Shown: positions 34,866 through 42,816, counted from the stretch's first letter. The stretch: 64,000 nucleotides of DNA from Prevotella koreensis (GCF_003977605.1 NZ_RYYU01000001.1:1050039-1114038); one strand, 5' to 3'. Notes: generated by a model not told the origin, from the letters alone. Translations and numbers: made by a program.

Positions 34866-35882
34866 ATGAAAAGACTATTTTTATTTAGCTTGGCCCTTGC
34901 GGCTACATGTGCTGCTTCCGCACAGACAGTAATCGATTCAAAAATTTTGGCTCCAGGCTATGAGAACCAAATTGTACAAGACCAAAAAGGCAGAATTTTC
35001 AAAAAGTTGGTGAAGCCTAACACCATTGCCAATGAGAAAATTGCACCCACAACAAAGGTCATGAAAGCCGAAAGCAACCTTGAAGAAACGTTCTACGAGG
35101 GCTTCGAGGGTTGGGAGCCGAGCTATGGTATCAACTGGATACCCGAGAATTGGAAAGAGATCAACACCGAGGCGAATATCCCTTCAGAGGAGAACCTGTC
35201 GCACAACGTGAACAACACATGGTTTGTTTACACAAGTAGCAATATGTTTCAAGAACTGACCACTGACGGAGAGAAGGAGGCTTTCATACATTTCGGCTAT
35301 ATCAACGAGGCCTATGGACTGCACGCCGAGGCGCAGGACGAGTGGCTGGTGTCACCTGTAATCTCCTTGAAAGAGAAAGAAACGCTCCATTTCATGTTGC
35401 AGGCCGATTTCTTCAACTTATATAACTGTACCGATTTCGACTGGACTAACCATGTATATAAGAACGGACGCGAGGTCGTGAACACGATGAAAATAATGCT
35501 TTCCACCGACAATGGCGAGACATGGAGCGAAATTTGGGACTTGGTCAACAACGTAGTGTCGCATCTCACCGACCAGGAGTGCTTCGACAACTCCGATTTG
35601 AAAATAAAACACTACGACATAGACCTATCCGACTATGCGGGTAAGAATATCCAATTAGCGTGGAGATACGTCCGTGACGAGGGCGACTGGAAGGGCAACT
35701 CCATGATTCTTGATGGCATTTTCATCAAACACCCCGCTTCGACAGACATCCAAGGCGTATCAACAGGTTCTGTAAGCTATGAGTATTACGACGTGAACGG
35801 AACTAAACTGACGGACAAACCAAGCAAGAAAGGCCTCTACCTCCGCAAGGGCGAAGGCAAAACAACGAAGGTAATGCTCTAA
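34866..35882 (+). CDS. Secreted choice-of-anchor/cleaved-adhesin-domain protein
   Basis: 338 aa with a signal peptide (MKRLFLFSLALAATCAASAQ). Residues about 75-300 look like a cleaved-adhesin/jelly-roll (choice-of-anchor J) domain: ETFYEGFEGWEPS, DEWLVSPVISLKEKETLHF, STDNGETWSEIWDL, YAGKNIQLAWRYV. The last 35 residues (YYDVNGTKLTDKPSKKGLYL) resemble a Por/type IX secretion C-terminal domain, like that of the 56921-59233 protein. Probably surface-exposed or secreted. Single gene with its own promoter and terminator. Confidence 0.75.
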   Translation: MKRLFLFSLALAATCAASAQTVIDSKILAPGYENQIVQDQKGRIFKKLVKPNTIANEKIAPTTKVMKAESNLEETFYEGFEGWEPSYGINWIPENWKEINTEANIPSEENLSHNVNNTWFVYTSSNMFQELTTDGEKEAFIHFGYINEAYGLHAEAQDEWLVSPVISLKEKETLHFMLQADFFNLYNCTDFDWTNHVYKNGREVVNTMKIMLSTDNGETWSEIWDLVNNVVSHLTDQECFDNSDLKIKHYDIDLSDYAGKNIQLAWRYVRDEGDWKGNSMILDGIFIKHPASTDIQGVSTGSVSYEYYDVNGTKLTDKPSKKGLYLRKGEGKTTKVML

Positions 35883-35891
35883 AAAATATTC

Positions 35892-35941
35892 ATGGTGATA
35901 GACAGGTCAAAGGACAAGGACTTGTCTATCACCATTTTTTT
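35892..35941 (+). terminator. Rho-independent terminator
   Basis: ATGGTGATAGACAGGTC, 10-nt loop, GACTTGTCTATCACCAT, then a T-run. Confidence 0.9.
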
Positions 35942-35956
35942 AATACGGTAAGATCA

Positions 35957-36066
35957 TTATTCCACGATGCTCTTGCCCACCATATAGCCCATTGTCCACA
36001 GTGCCTGAAGTATGAAACCTACCATCATGGTATCTATATTTGGCACCCACCCGACAAAGAACTGAT
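35957..36066 (-). pseudogene. Possible C-terminal remnant of a membrane protein
   Basis: An open minus-strand stretch without a start reads FFVGWVPNIDTMMVGFILQA then LWTMGYMVGKSIVE and a stop at 35957. The hydrophobic, gene-like composition suggests the end of a lost membrane protein, cut off at about 36066 where repeated accessory sequence begins. No family identified. Could be chance. Confidence 0.3.
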
Positions 36067-36149
36067 GCTAACACTCCTTGCTTTCAACCTTATTCAAGTT
36101 GAAATTGTCCCTAAAAGAAAACTCCAGAAGCCCCCTAAAACTGTCCTTG

Positions 36150-36220
36150 CAACTTACTTCATAGACATAGTTTGTTTGGGTCGGACAACAATAAATGTGA
36201 ATAGAAATAAAGAGAAAACT
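36150..36220. repeat. Diverged direct repeat flanking the island (left copy)
   Basis: Contains CATAGACATAGTTTGTTTGG and CAATAAATGTGAATAGAAAT, which recur in the same order at about 40007-40190 with an extra 130-bp piece between them. The two copies flank the MITE/IS/SIR2 island. Nature unknown. Confidence 0.55.
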
Positions 36221-36274
36221 TTGGGAGTAATGGGAATTTTGTAGGCTGAAACCTCTCGTATGCCTTTTATTTGC

Positions 36275-36301
36275 TACCTTTGTAGGATTTGAAAACCTAT
36301 G
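36275..36301 (+). promoter_or_regulatory. Orphan promoter and start codon cut by the MITE
   Basis: -7 box TACCTTTG at 36275-36282, 16 bp later ATG at 36299-36301 followed by AAAAAAAATATT (MKKNI). The MITE begins at 36311 and brings a stop within five more codons. This looks like the promoter and first codons of a gene whose remainder was lost. Confidence 0.5.
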
Positions 36302-36310
36302 AAAAAAAAT

Positions 36311-36540
36311 ATTGCTGTCCGGTAAAAGCAAATTGAACGTTTGCAATCCTTTTGTCTAAGGGCAATACAGACGTTTTTAGATCTATGGGGCTTGTATTCC
36401 AGTTATAAATCGTAAGCATTATAAAAGTGCTTGTTTTTATAAGATAATGATTTTGTTCTTGGATTTAAGGTCAAATAATGTATTATTAAAGGCAATTCCT
36501 CTTACACAGATTGGGAGAAAAAGTTTTACCGGACAGCAAT
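36311..36540. mobile_element. 230-bp MITE with perfect 17-bp inverted repeats
   Basis: Ends ATTGCTGTCCGGTAAAA (36311-36327) and its exact reverse complement (36524-36540). No coding capacity inside. No parent transposase with these ends occurs in the window. It abuts or interrupts the IS5 relic that starts at 36541. No clear target duplication. Confidence 0.85.
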
Positions 36541-36714
36541 AGCTGTAAATATAATGTTGGCAACGGCGGCATATAACTTCAAAAGAGCAATGAGAGTTCT
36601 TTTGTGGTTCATAAAAATAATCTGTGAAAAGTTGAAAGGAAGCAACTTTTCACAGGAATATGCGCTTGCAAAAAGAAATGAGTAAAGGGATAGAACTTTT
36701 TAAGGAACGACTAT
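36541..36714 (+). mobile_element. IS5-family element, 3' relic
   Basis: The last 174 bp of the same element as 38947-39973 (transposase end TAAATATAATGTTGGCAACG... and terminal repeat TTTTAAGGAACGACTA ending at 36714). The 5' part is missing, cut by the MITE. Its final CTA (36711-36713) serves as the stop codon of the SIR2-TPR gene on the other strand. Confidence 0.85.
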
Positions 36715-38624
36715 AAAATAGCGTTCTTATTATCCTTTTTGTAGCGAGAGAGAAGATTCTTAAAGTCCAAATCATCACGAAGGCCGTCCCAATCAGTATC
36801 CTTTTCCACAAAGTCTACAGAGATTTTACCCCCTTCGAGAGAACGTTCCAAATACTTTAGTGCTTCTCCTTTCTTATTTCTTATAGCATACAAACAAGCC
36901 AAATTATAGGCATCACCTCCATATTTAATCGCTTGCAGATTTTTTTCAACGGTTTCATCGTATAGTTTCTCTGCTGCAACACCGGATTTTGTCTGTGCAA
37001 GATTATATAAAGCAACTCCCCAATTGTAATATACCTCATGATCGTCTGGCTTTATCCGGATTGCCTGACTATACTTCTCAAAGGATTCATTGTATAGTGC
37101 TTCAGCTTCGATACCAGACTTGCTCTGTGCAAGATCGCTTAAAGCAACTCCCCAATTGCAATATACCTCATGATAGTCTGGCTTTATCCGGATTGCCTGA
37201 CTATACTTCTCAAAGGATTCATTGTATAGTGCTTCAGCTTCGATACCAGACTTGCTCTGTGCAAGATCACTTAAAGCATTTCCCCAATTGTTATATGCAT
37301 TGGGATAGTCTGGCTTTATCCGGATTGCCTGACTATACTTCTCAAAGGATTCATTGTATAGTGCTTCAGCTTCGATACCAGACTTGCTCTGTGCAAGATC
37401 ACTTAAAGCATTTCCCCAATTGTTATATGCATTTGGGTAGTCTGGCTTTATCCGGATTGCCTGACGATACTTCTCAAAGGATTCATTGTATAGTGCTTCA
37501 GCTTCGATACCAGACTTGCTCTGTGCAAGATCGCTTAAAGCAACTCCCCAATTGTAATATGCGGCAGAAGATTTAGGGGTTAATACTGTTGCATTCTCAT
37601 ACTCTTTTGAGGCTTCTAAATATTCTCCAGCCAAATGAAACTTTAGTCCTATATTAAAGTGATTTTGGGCTTCTCTCTCTAAAAGAAGTGCTTGTCTTTT
37701 GTATTCATCCTGTACTTGAGCAAGTTGCTCTGAAAGAGAATCTATCTCTTTTTCAGACTCTTTAAGCTGATCTAAAAGTGTCTTCTTTTCCAAACTTTTC
37801 TTTGCTTCCGCAGCTTGCTTAATTGCTACAAGTTGTTCTATAACTTTTGGAATTTCTTCATGTGAAACAACTTGAATAGAAGTTAGGAAATTAAGACTAT
37901 CATCTAATGAGTCAAGGGTAATGATATAGTGTTCTTGGCTGTAGATACCTTGCGTTCTCTTGATTTCCTTAAAAATACCATTGATTTGAGGGTCGCCCAA
38001 GCCCGTACCAATAAAAAGAAAGGTTTTATTGAAAATGAGATTTCGCAAAGCATACAAGGTATGTTCAGCCTCTCGTCCTTCGCTTTTATACATATTGTCA
38101 TAGTCCGATGGGAACAAGACCATAGAGTCTATATGTTCTATACAACCATGTAACTTGAACAAAAAGACGGAATCTTTCTTTAGTCTATTCAGTTCGTAAT
38201 CTTTAGTTTTATACGCTTTTATTTCTTGGAGTTTAGGAACAGCCTTTTCAAAAGCCCTATCATAGTTGGTGGTAATAATCTTTGTAGATAAGTTGAACAG
38301 TTTTTGATGGAAGGAAAGGTCGTTCTTCTCTTGCAATGTAAAATAGTGTTTGACAAACTCACCAACTTCTCTTCTGTTTATTCCTTTTGTTTCCAATTTC
38401 TGAAGAGTGTCTATCGGCGTTAACCTATCGTAACACTGCTTCTCTTCATCTGTAATATAGCCTTTCTTTTTCAGATGCGATGTTATAGATTTAACCATTT
38501 TATCCCATCCTTCAAGAGGCTCATTTATCGTGTTTGTTAAGTTCCAAGACAGACCGGCACCAATGAATAGCACCAGATCATCTGCTTCGATTGCTTCTTT
38601 TAATCCCGGAGGTATCGTTATCAT
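36711..38624 (-). CDS. SIR2-TPR protein, probable anti-phage NAD-consuming effector
   Basis: 637 aa, cytosolic. Residues 1-260 form a SIR2-like NADase domain: LFIGAGLS (20-26), ITTNYDRAF with catalytic-type Asn120, FKLHG with His159 and FIGTGLGDP with Asp211. A coiled coil (about 262-322) leads to TPR repeats from 323. Four copies of a 44-aa unit (355-530) are almost identical, followed by a diverged fifth and a short C-terminal tail. In known systems (Thoeris ThsA, DSR, SIR2-APAZ) such domains deplete NAD+ on phage infection; that role is inferred here. The stop codon lies in the end of an IS5 relic, so the C-terminus may be altered. Bracketed by two IS5 copies. Confidence 0.85.
   Translation of the reverse strand: MITIPPGLKEAIEADDLVLFIGAGLSWNLTNTINEPLEGWDKMVKSITSHLKKKGYITDEEKQCYDRLTPIDTLQKLETKGINRREVGEFVKHYFTLQEKNDLSFHQKLFNLSTKIITTNYDRAFEKAVPKLQEIKAYKTKDYELNRLKKDSVFLFKLHGCIEHIDSMVLFPSDYDNMYKSEGREAEHTLYALRNLIFNKTFLFIGTGLGDPQINGIFKEIKRTQGIYSQEHYIITLDSLDDSLNFLTSIQVVSHEEIPKVIEQLVAIKQAAEAKKSLEKKTLLDQLKESEKEIDSLSEQLAQVQDEYKRQALLLEREAQNHFNIGLKFHLAGEYLEASKEYENATVLTPKSSAAYYNWGVALSDLAQSKSGIEAEALYNESFEKYRQAIRIKPDYPNAYNNWGNALSDLAQSKSGIEAEALYNESFEKYSQAIRIKPDYPNAYNNWGNALSDLAQSKSGIEAEALYNESFEKYSQAIRIKPDYHEVYCNWGVALSDLAQSKSGIEAEALYNESFEKYSQAIRIKPDDHEVYYNWGVALYNLAQTKSGVAAEKLYDETVEKNLQAIKYGGDAYNLACLYAIRNKKGEALKYLERSLEGGKISVDFVEKDTDWDGLRDDLDFKNLLSRYKKDNKNAIL
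36903..37562 (-). repeat. 132-bp in-frame tandem repeats (TPR units)
   Basis: Five consecutive 132-bp units; the four at 37035-37562 are nearly identical at the DNA level (marker TTCAGCTTCGATACC at 37101, 37233, 37365 and 37497), the fifth (36903-37034) is diverged. Each encodes one 44-aa TPR-like unit of the SIR2 protein. Such identity implies recent expansion or gene conversion. Confidence 0.95.
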
Positions 38625-38730
38625 AAGGTTTTAATATTTATGTTATACAACTGCTGTTACAAATGAAAAATCGTGTAGTATAAGACCCGAACCGCAAATC
38701 AGTGTTTTGACTAACAGATTATCACAGATA

Positions 38731-38738
38731 CAAAGGTA
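38731..38738 (-). promoter_or_regulatory. -7 promoter box of the SIR2-TPR gene
   Basis: Minus-strand TACCTTTG about 107 bp before the ATG at 38624, leaving a leader of about 100 nt. It lies between the broken tRNA-Leu and the SIR2 gene. Confidence 0.55.
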
Positions 38739-38783
38739 TAAAAAATATTGGTGCTTGAGGAAAAATTTTCTACGAATTTTCAA

Positions 38784-38866
38784 CCATGGATTTCCTTACT
38801 CGAACCTGCACAACGGAAGTTACCTAATCCTAAGTTTGGCGGGTATACCAATTTCGCCACAGGCGC
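38784..38866 (-). pseudogene. tRNA-Leu(TAG) lacking its 3' end
   Basis: Reading the minus strand from 38866: acceptor GCGCCTG, TG, D arm GCGAAATTGGTA, anticodon arm with CTTAGGA (anticodon TAG), a long variable arm and T loop GTTCGAGT as in class II tRNA-Leu. After the T loop the sequence is AAGGAAATCC instead of the complement needed for the T stem and acceptor (expected CCTGC then CAGGCGC). The anticodon stem has an A-A mismatch. It cannot form a normal tRNA. Its promoter is still present at 38894. Confidence 0.8.
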
Positions 38867-38893
38867 GCAGACGTTCTTTTTAGAAACGTGATG

Positions 38894-38901
38894 CAAAGGT
38901 A
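38894..38901 (-). promoter_or_regulatory. -7 promoter box of the broken tRNA-Leu
   Basis: Minus-strand TACCTTTG about 28 bp before the tRNA 5' end, showing the locus was once an expressed tRNA gene. Confidence 0.55.
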
Positions 38902-38946
38902 GTGTGTTTTTTATGATAATCCAAATTATACGCGGATTATTATATT

Positions 38947-39973
38947 TAGTCGTTCCTTAAAAAAGGTTTATTTTATTGATTTATAGTCAATTATCCTCTT
39001 ATTTATATGTATACTTCTGCAAGTTTTTGTACCTTTACAGTATAAAACTTGCAGAATTTCATGTTAAAAAGAACCTCCAATCAACTATCATTATTCTCTT
39101 CCTTAGAGGATATGCTCAATCACAACCATCCTCTTTACAAACTTGCCAATAAAATCAATTGGCGTAGATTTGAAGACGCGTTTTCTCCTTTATATTGCAG
39201 AACCAATGGTCGCCCTGCCCATCCTATTCGTTTGACGTGCGGTATTCTAATCTTGAAACACGTTCGTAATATTTCCGACGAAAGCGTCGTTCTACAGTGG
39301 AGTGAGAATGCTTATTATCAGTAATTCTGCAGTCAATTGGAATTTCTTCCCAAGGAACCTTGTGAAGCTTCCGATTTGGTTCGTTTTCGAAACCGTATAG
39401 GCGAGCAAGGAATTGAAATAATCCTTGCGGAGAGCATCCGTGTCAATACGGAGAACGATGATGAGGATTATTTTGGAACGGCTTTTATTTATTCTACGGT
39501 TCAGGAGAAGAATTCAGGAATGAATATGACGGGCATACGGTAGAAGCAACCTTACAACAAATGGAAAGGATGACAGGCAGGTGCATTGATAACTTGGCAG
39601 GTGACAGAGAATATATAGGAATAAAGCAAGTCGGGACGAAAAAGATACTCATACCGGAGTACCCAAAACACAAAGATGGTTATTGTCAAAAGAAAAAGAA
39701 ACACAAACTGTTTTAAGCGTGCAGGAATAGAGCCAACCATAGGACATCTTAAAAGTGATTACAGATTATCTCGCAACTTTTACAAAGGTGTGAAAGGAGA
39801 TGCTATAAATATAATGTTGGCAACGGCGGCATATAACTTCAAAAGAGCAATGAGAGTTCTTTTGTGAGTCATTAAAATAATCTGTGAAAAGTTGAAAGGA
39901 AGCAACTTTTCACAGGAATATGCGTTTGCAAAAGGAAATGAGTAAAGGAGTAGAACTTTTTAAGGAACGGCTA
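38947..39973 (+). mobile_element. IS5-family insertion sequence with internal deletion
   Basis: Ends TAGTCGTTCCTTAAAA at 38947-38962 and its near-perfect complement at 39958-39973 (one mismatch). The transposase inside is broken by a stop and a large internal deletion. Direct orientation with the relic at 36541-36714, the two enclosing the SIR2-TPR gene and tRNA-Leu remnant. Confidence 0.88.
39061..39867 (+). pseudogene. IS5-family transposase, degraded
   Basis: Starts MLKRTSNQLSLFSSLEDML at 39061, continues through CGILILKHVRNISDESVVLQ and stops at 39322 within SENAYYQ; the frame then goes on (LEFLPKEPCEASDLVRFRNR...) to STVQEKN near 39510, where some hundreds of bases including part of the catalytic region are missing, and resumes with IEPTIGHLKSDYRLSRNFY and the end NFKRAMRVLL. 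At least two frame breaks. Inactive. Confidence 0.85.
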
Positions 39974-39987
39974 ATTCCTACCTGAAA

Positions 39988-40192
39988 CAACCCATGCAAC
40001 ATACTTTATAGACATAGTATGTTTGGTGTGGGACACCAATTTATGCGCGAGTTCTAGTTAAGAACTCTTTTGTTGAGTCTCCTTATACTGAACTCGCATA
40101 TTAATATTACGCTAAGCATTGGCAATAAAACATAAACAATTAATCTTCAATTTTTACTGGTGCAATAAATGTGAATAGAAATAAAAGGAAAA
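39988..40192. repeat. Diverged direct repeat flanking the island (right copy)
   Basis: CATGCAACATACTTTATAGACATAGTATGTTTGG at its left part resembles 36150-36185 and CAATAAATGTGAATAGAAAT near 40163 matches 36189-36208. About 130 bp between the two halves is absent from the left copy. No ORF. Confidence 0.5.
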
Positions 40193-40197
40193 CTTTG

Positions 40198-40752
40198 TCA
40201 TAGTTTTCCTCTACAATAGTCCATCTCTGACAGATCACACCAACCTGCATCCTTTATCTCGCGAAGGAATAAACGAGCACACATTTCGGCATCGTCACCG
40301 GCACGATGATGTTTACCTTCAGGAATCTCGAATTGTTCACAGAGGAAGCCCAGTGTGTTTGTACAAAAGTCATAGTTCCGACGAGCTACTCGAAGTGTGC
40401 AATAGTAGTCTATATCGGGAGTTTCAAGTTGATGAAACTCTAACGACTGACGAATACAGGATATATCAAATGCAGCATTATGAGCAACTAAAATTGGAGT
40501 TTCAGCAAGATAATTCATAATCTCTGCCCATATTTCAGGAAATTCAGACGCATCCTTAGTGTTTTCCGGATGAATGCCATGAATCTGTATATTCCTATAT
40601 AAGTATGCATTATCCTCAGGACGCACATACCATGATTTGGTATCTACGACCTTTCCATCTTTTACTACACATATACCCGCTTCACAGATGGACGTTCGCT
40701 TATTTGTTGCTGTCTCAAAGTCTATTGCAACAAAATTCAATCCTTTAATCAT
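40198..40752 (-). CDS. DnaQ-like 3'-5' exonuclease (DEDDh)
   Basis: 184 aa from the Met at 40752 (MIKGLNFVAIDFETA); a Met 8 codons earlier is possible. All DEDDh residues are visible: AIDFETA (Asp and Glu, ExoI), ILVAHNAAFDISC (Asp, ExoII) and KHHRAGDDAEMCARLF (His and Asp, ExoIII). Stand-alone epsilon-like exonucleases process DNA or RNA 3' ends. The last codons use the SEMDYCRGKL tail in the zone next to the flanking repeat. It may be part of the island or the host gene at its edge. Confidence 0.85.
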   Translation of the reverse strand: MIKGLNFVAIDFETATNKRTSICEAGICVVKDGKVVDTKSWYVRPEDNAYLYRNIQIHGIHPENTKDASEFPEIWAEIMNYLAETPILVAHNAAFDISCIRQSLEFHQLETPDIDYYCTLRVARRNYDFCTNTLGFLCEQFEIPEGKHHRAGDDAEMCARLFLREIKDAGWCDLSEMDYCRGKL

Positions 40753-40776
40753 AAGTTTTACATACTTTGATATCAC

Positions 40777-41263
40777 ACTATATGTACAATATAGAAATTG
40801 CTTCTATATGTGGATAGTAGTTCTTTAGCACTTGCTGGTGTAGGCAGGCTCTCAACACTATTATGCGCATATTAACCTCTTCAAAATCATTAAGGATCCG
40901 ATAGTAAAAATCTATAAAGATCTAACAAAATCCGCTATTATTACCGAGGGCAAAATTACATAAATTTTATGTATTATCTATGAATTTAAGAAGAATTTTA
41001 GTGTCGAATTCACGAATAACATAATTGCATAGGACGATTTAGCATTTCCGGAAAAAAGCATAGCGATATAAACTTCTGCTAAGTTTGAATTCGTGATTAA
41101 AAGTAACCTGAAATGCACATAAATTGATTTCAAATATCCATTTTAGGTTATTCTAATAAACGATTTATTCAAAAAATCGCTTATCCCAATAAGTTTTTTT
41201 TTATTATTTTTAGGTTATCCCAATAAGTTTCTATAATTTTGCATTCAAATAAAAAACAAAAAT
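40777..41263. other. AT-rich intergenic region with operator-like repeats
   Basis: 487 bp between the divergent exonuclease and ATPase genes. No ORF or RNA gene recognised. The right part holds the repeated TTATCCCAATAAGTTT sites described separately. Confidence 0.5.
41144..41241 (+). promoter_or_regulatory. Promoter with repeated TTATCCCAATAAG operator-like sites
   Basis: TTATCCCAATAAGTTT occurs exactly at 41181-41196 and 41215-41230 (34-bp period) and a weaker form TTATTCTAATAA at 41148-41159. The last copy ends 3 bp before the -7 box TAATTTTG (41234-41241), covering the -33 region of the ATPase gene at 41264. TTAT...ATAA makes each site a partial palindrome. A repressor site is the simplest reading. 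Confidence 0.6.
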
Positions 41264-42460
41264 ATGGAAACGCTATTTAAGAAACATCGAATGCTTATTT
41301 CTCAGACTAACACCAAGATAGTTCGTGAAATCATGAAATCTATAGACTGGGAAAAGCAACTGGTCGCAATCAGGGGTTCACAAGGTGTTGGTAAGACTAC
41401 ACTTGTGCGGCAGTATATACTTGAGACTTATGGTGCTCGTCCTGATAAAGCATTGTATTGCGTAATGGATGGTATGTATTTCACAAATCATTCATTAATT
41501 GACCTTGCCGAACAATTTTATAATATGGGTGGTGAGCATCTGTTCTTGGATGAGGTGCACAAATATCCCACATGGAGTAAGGAAATAAAAGAAATTATCG
41601 ACCTTTGGCCATCACTGAAAATCACTTTTACGGGTTCATCACTTATTCAGATTCTTAATGCTGATGCCGACTTGTCAAGACGTGTTTTAGCATATGACAT
41701 GGCAGGTTTATCGTTCAGAGAGTATTTACGTTTTTACAAAAATATATCTATACCAAAATATTCACTTGAAGAAATTCTTCAAAATGCTGACAATATATGC
41801 GATGAAGTATGCGAAAAATGCCACCCCTTACCTTATTTCGAGGAATATCTGAAAGTTGGTTATTATCCTTTTTATGATGGCAATGAAGAAGAATATTACA
41901 GTAGAATAGAGAATGTTGTAAGTTTTATAATAGATCAGGAAATGACACAATTCTGTGGCGTGGAGCCTGCTTACACTCGAAAAATCAAGGCAATGATGAT
42001 GTTCTTGTCTGACAATCTGCCATACGAAGTGAATATAGCAAAACTGGCATCGTATTTAGAACTTAACAAAACAACAGTATTAAGTTATTTATCCAGTATG
42101 CAGAAAGCAGAGTTACTGAATTTGCTATATACTGACATCAAGTCAGTAACAAAGATGCAGAAACCTGATAAGATTTATCTGCATAACACTAATATTTTAA
42201 ACACACTAAGTACTAAAAAAAACATAGGAACTATACGAGAATGTTTTGCTGTGAATCAGTTGTCTGTATGTCATACGGTAGAGTATGGTAAGATAAATGG
42301 TGATATAAAGATAGATGGCAAAATTACGTTTGAAATAAGAGGTAAAGACAAATCATTCGAACAAATAGCCAACGTTCCTGATTCTTATATATTAGCAGAC
42401 CAAATTGAATTTCCTATTGGAAAGAAATTGCCTCTTTGGATAATTGGGCTGATTTATTAA
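41264..42460 (+). CDS. AAA_14/DUF4143 ATPase
   Basis: 398 aa, cytosolic. AAA_14 domain at about 30-170: Walker A RGSQGVGKTT (37-46), Walker B HLFLDEVHK (near 91-99), sensor TFTGSS. The middle is helical with a winged-helix-like part (AKLASYLELNKTTVLSYLSS). The C-terminal DUF4143 region (residues 310-398, DGKITFEIRG...) resembles a degenerate PD-(D/E)XK fold. These ATPases are abundant and variable in Bacteroidetes genomes and archaea. Function unknown; a role as mobile or addiction-like genes has been suggested by their patchy distribution (inference). Single gene at the right edge of the island. Confidence 0.85.
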   Translation: METLFKKHRMLISQTNTKIVREIMKSIDWEKQLVAIRGSQGVGKTTLVRQYILETYGARPDKALYCVMDGMYFTNHSLIDLAEQFYNMGGEHLFLDEVHKYPTWSKEIKEIIDLWPSLKITFTGSSLIQILNADADLSRRVLAYDMAGLSFREYLRFYKNISIPKYSLEEILQNADNICDEVCEKCHPLPYFEEYLKVGYYPFYDGNEEEYYSRIENVVSFIIDQEMTQFCGVEPAYTRKIKAMMMFLSDNLPYEVNIAKLASYLELNKTTVLSYLSSMQKAELLNLLYTDIKSVTKMQKPDKIYLHNTNILNTLSTKKNIGTIRECFAVNQLSVCHTVEYGKINGDIKIDGKITFEIRGKDKSFEQIANVPDSYILADQIEFPIGKKLPLWIIGLIY

Positions 42461-42466
42461 AGACGT

Positions 42467-42512
42467 AATGGGCATTTGGTAGGCTGATATGCCGGCCTTC
42501 CAAATGTCCATT
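42467..42512 (+). terminator. Hairpin after the ATPase gene
   Basis: AATGGGCATTTGGTAGGC pairs with GCCGGCCTTCCAAATGTCCATT with two small bulges, 6 bp after the stop. No T-run follows, so termination is uncertain. Confidence 0.5.
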
Positions 42513-42728
42513 GCTCCGTTATTGCAGAGATATTATTCTCATAAATATCAAAAACAATAGAATTGCTCAACTGTTTTGTGCCCGGAATAACCTATTTCAG
42601 CACTGCTTTTCTCTAATCTTTGCTCTTTATTTATTATACCGGACATAAGTACTATTACAATTTATTATGAACACACATTAGTAAAGAATAATGATGATAA
42701 TCTCTTGATACTGAGAAGGATTTTTAAG

Positions 42729-42816
42729 GCGTTGCAAAATGGGCGAAATTGGTCTGCAAAATGGGCGAAATTGATGAGCAATTTCGGCGAATTTGGTTTG
42801 CAAAAGGACATGAAAT
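42729..42816. repeat. 22-bp repeat array C
   Basis: Units 42729-42750 and 42751-42772 carry the R core (GCAAAATGGGCGAAATT), 42773-42794 is degenerate (CAATTTCGGCGAATTT) and 42795-42816 only keeps the register (GGTTTGCAAAAGG). Same 22-bp phase as arrays A, B and D. It lies 268 bp after the ATPase stop and before the receptor-like gene. The rest of the 42513-42994 gap holds no recognisable gene. Confidence 0.85.

Noticed and set aside
36068-36346. 92-codon minus-strand ORF
   Set aside because: Crosses the MITE end and the flanking repeat; no protein-like features.
36903-37562. 132-bp repeats as CRISPR or satellite
   Set aside because: They are in frame inside a coding sequence and each encodes one TPR unit.
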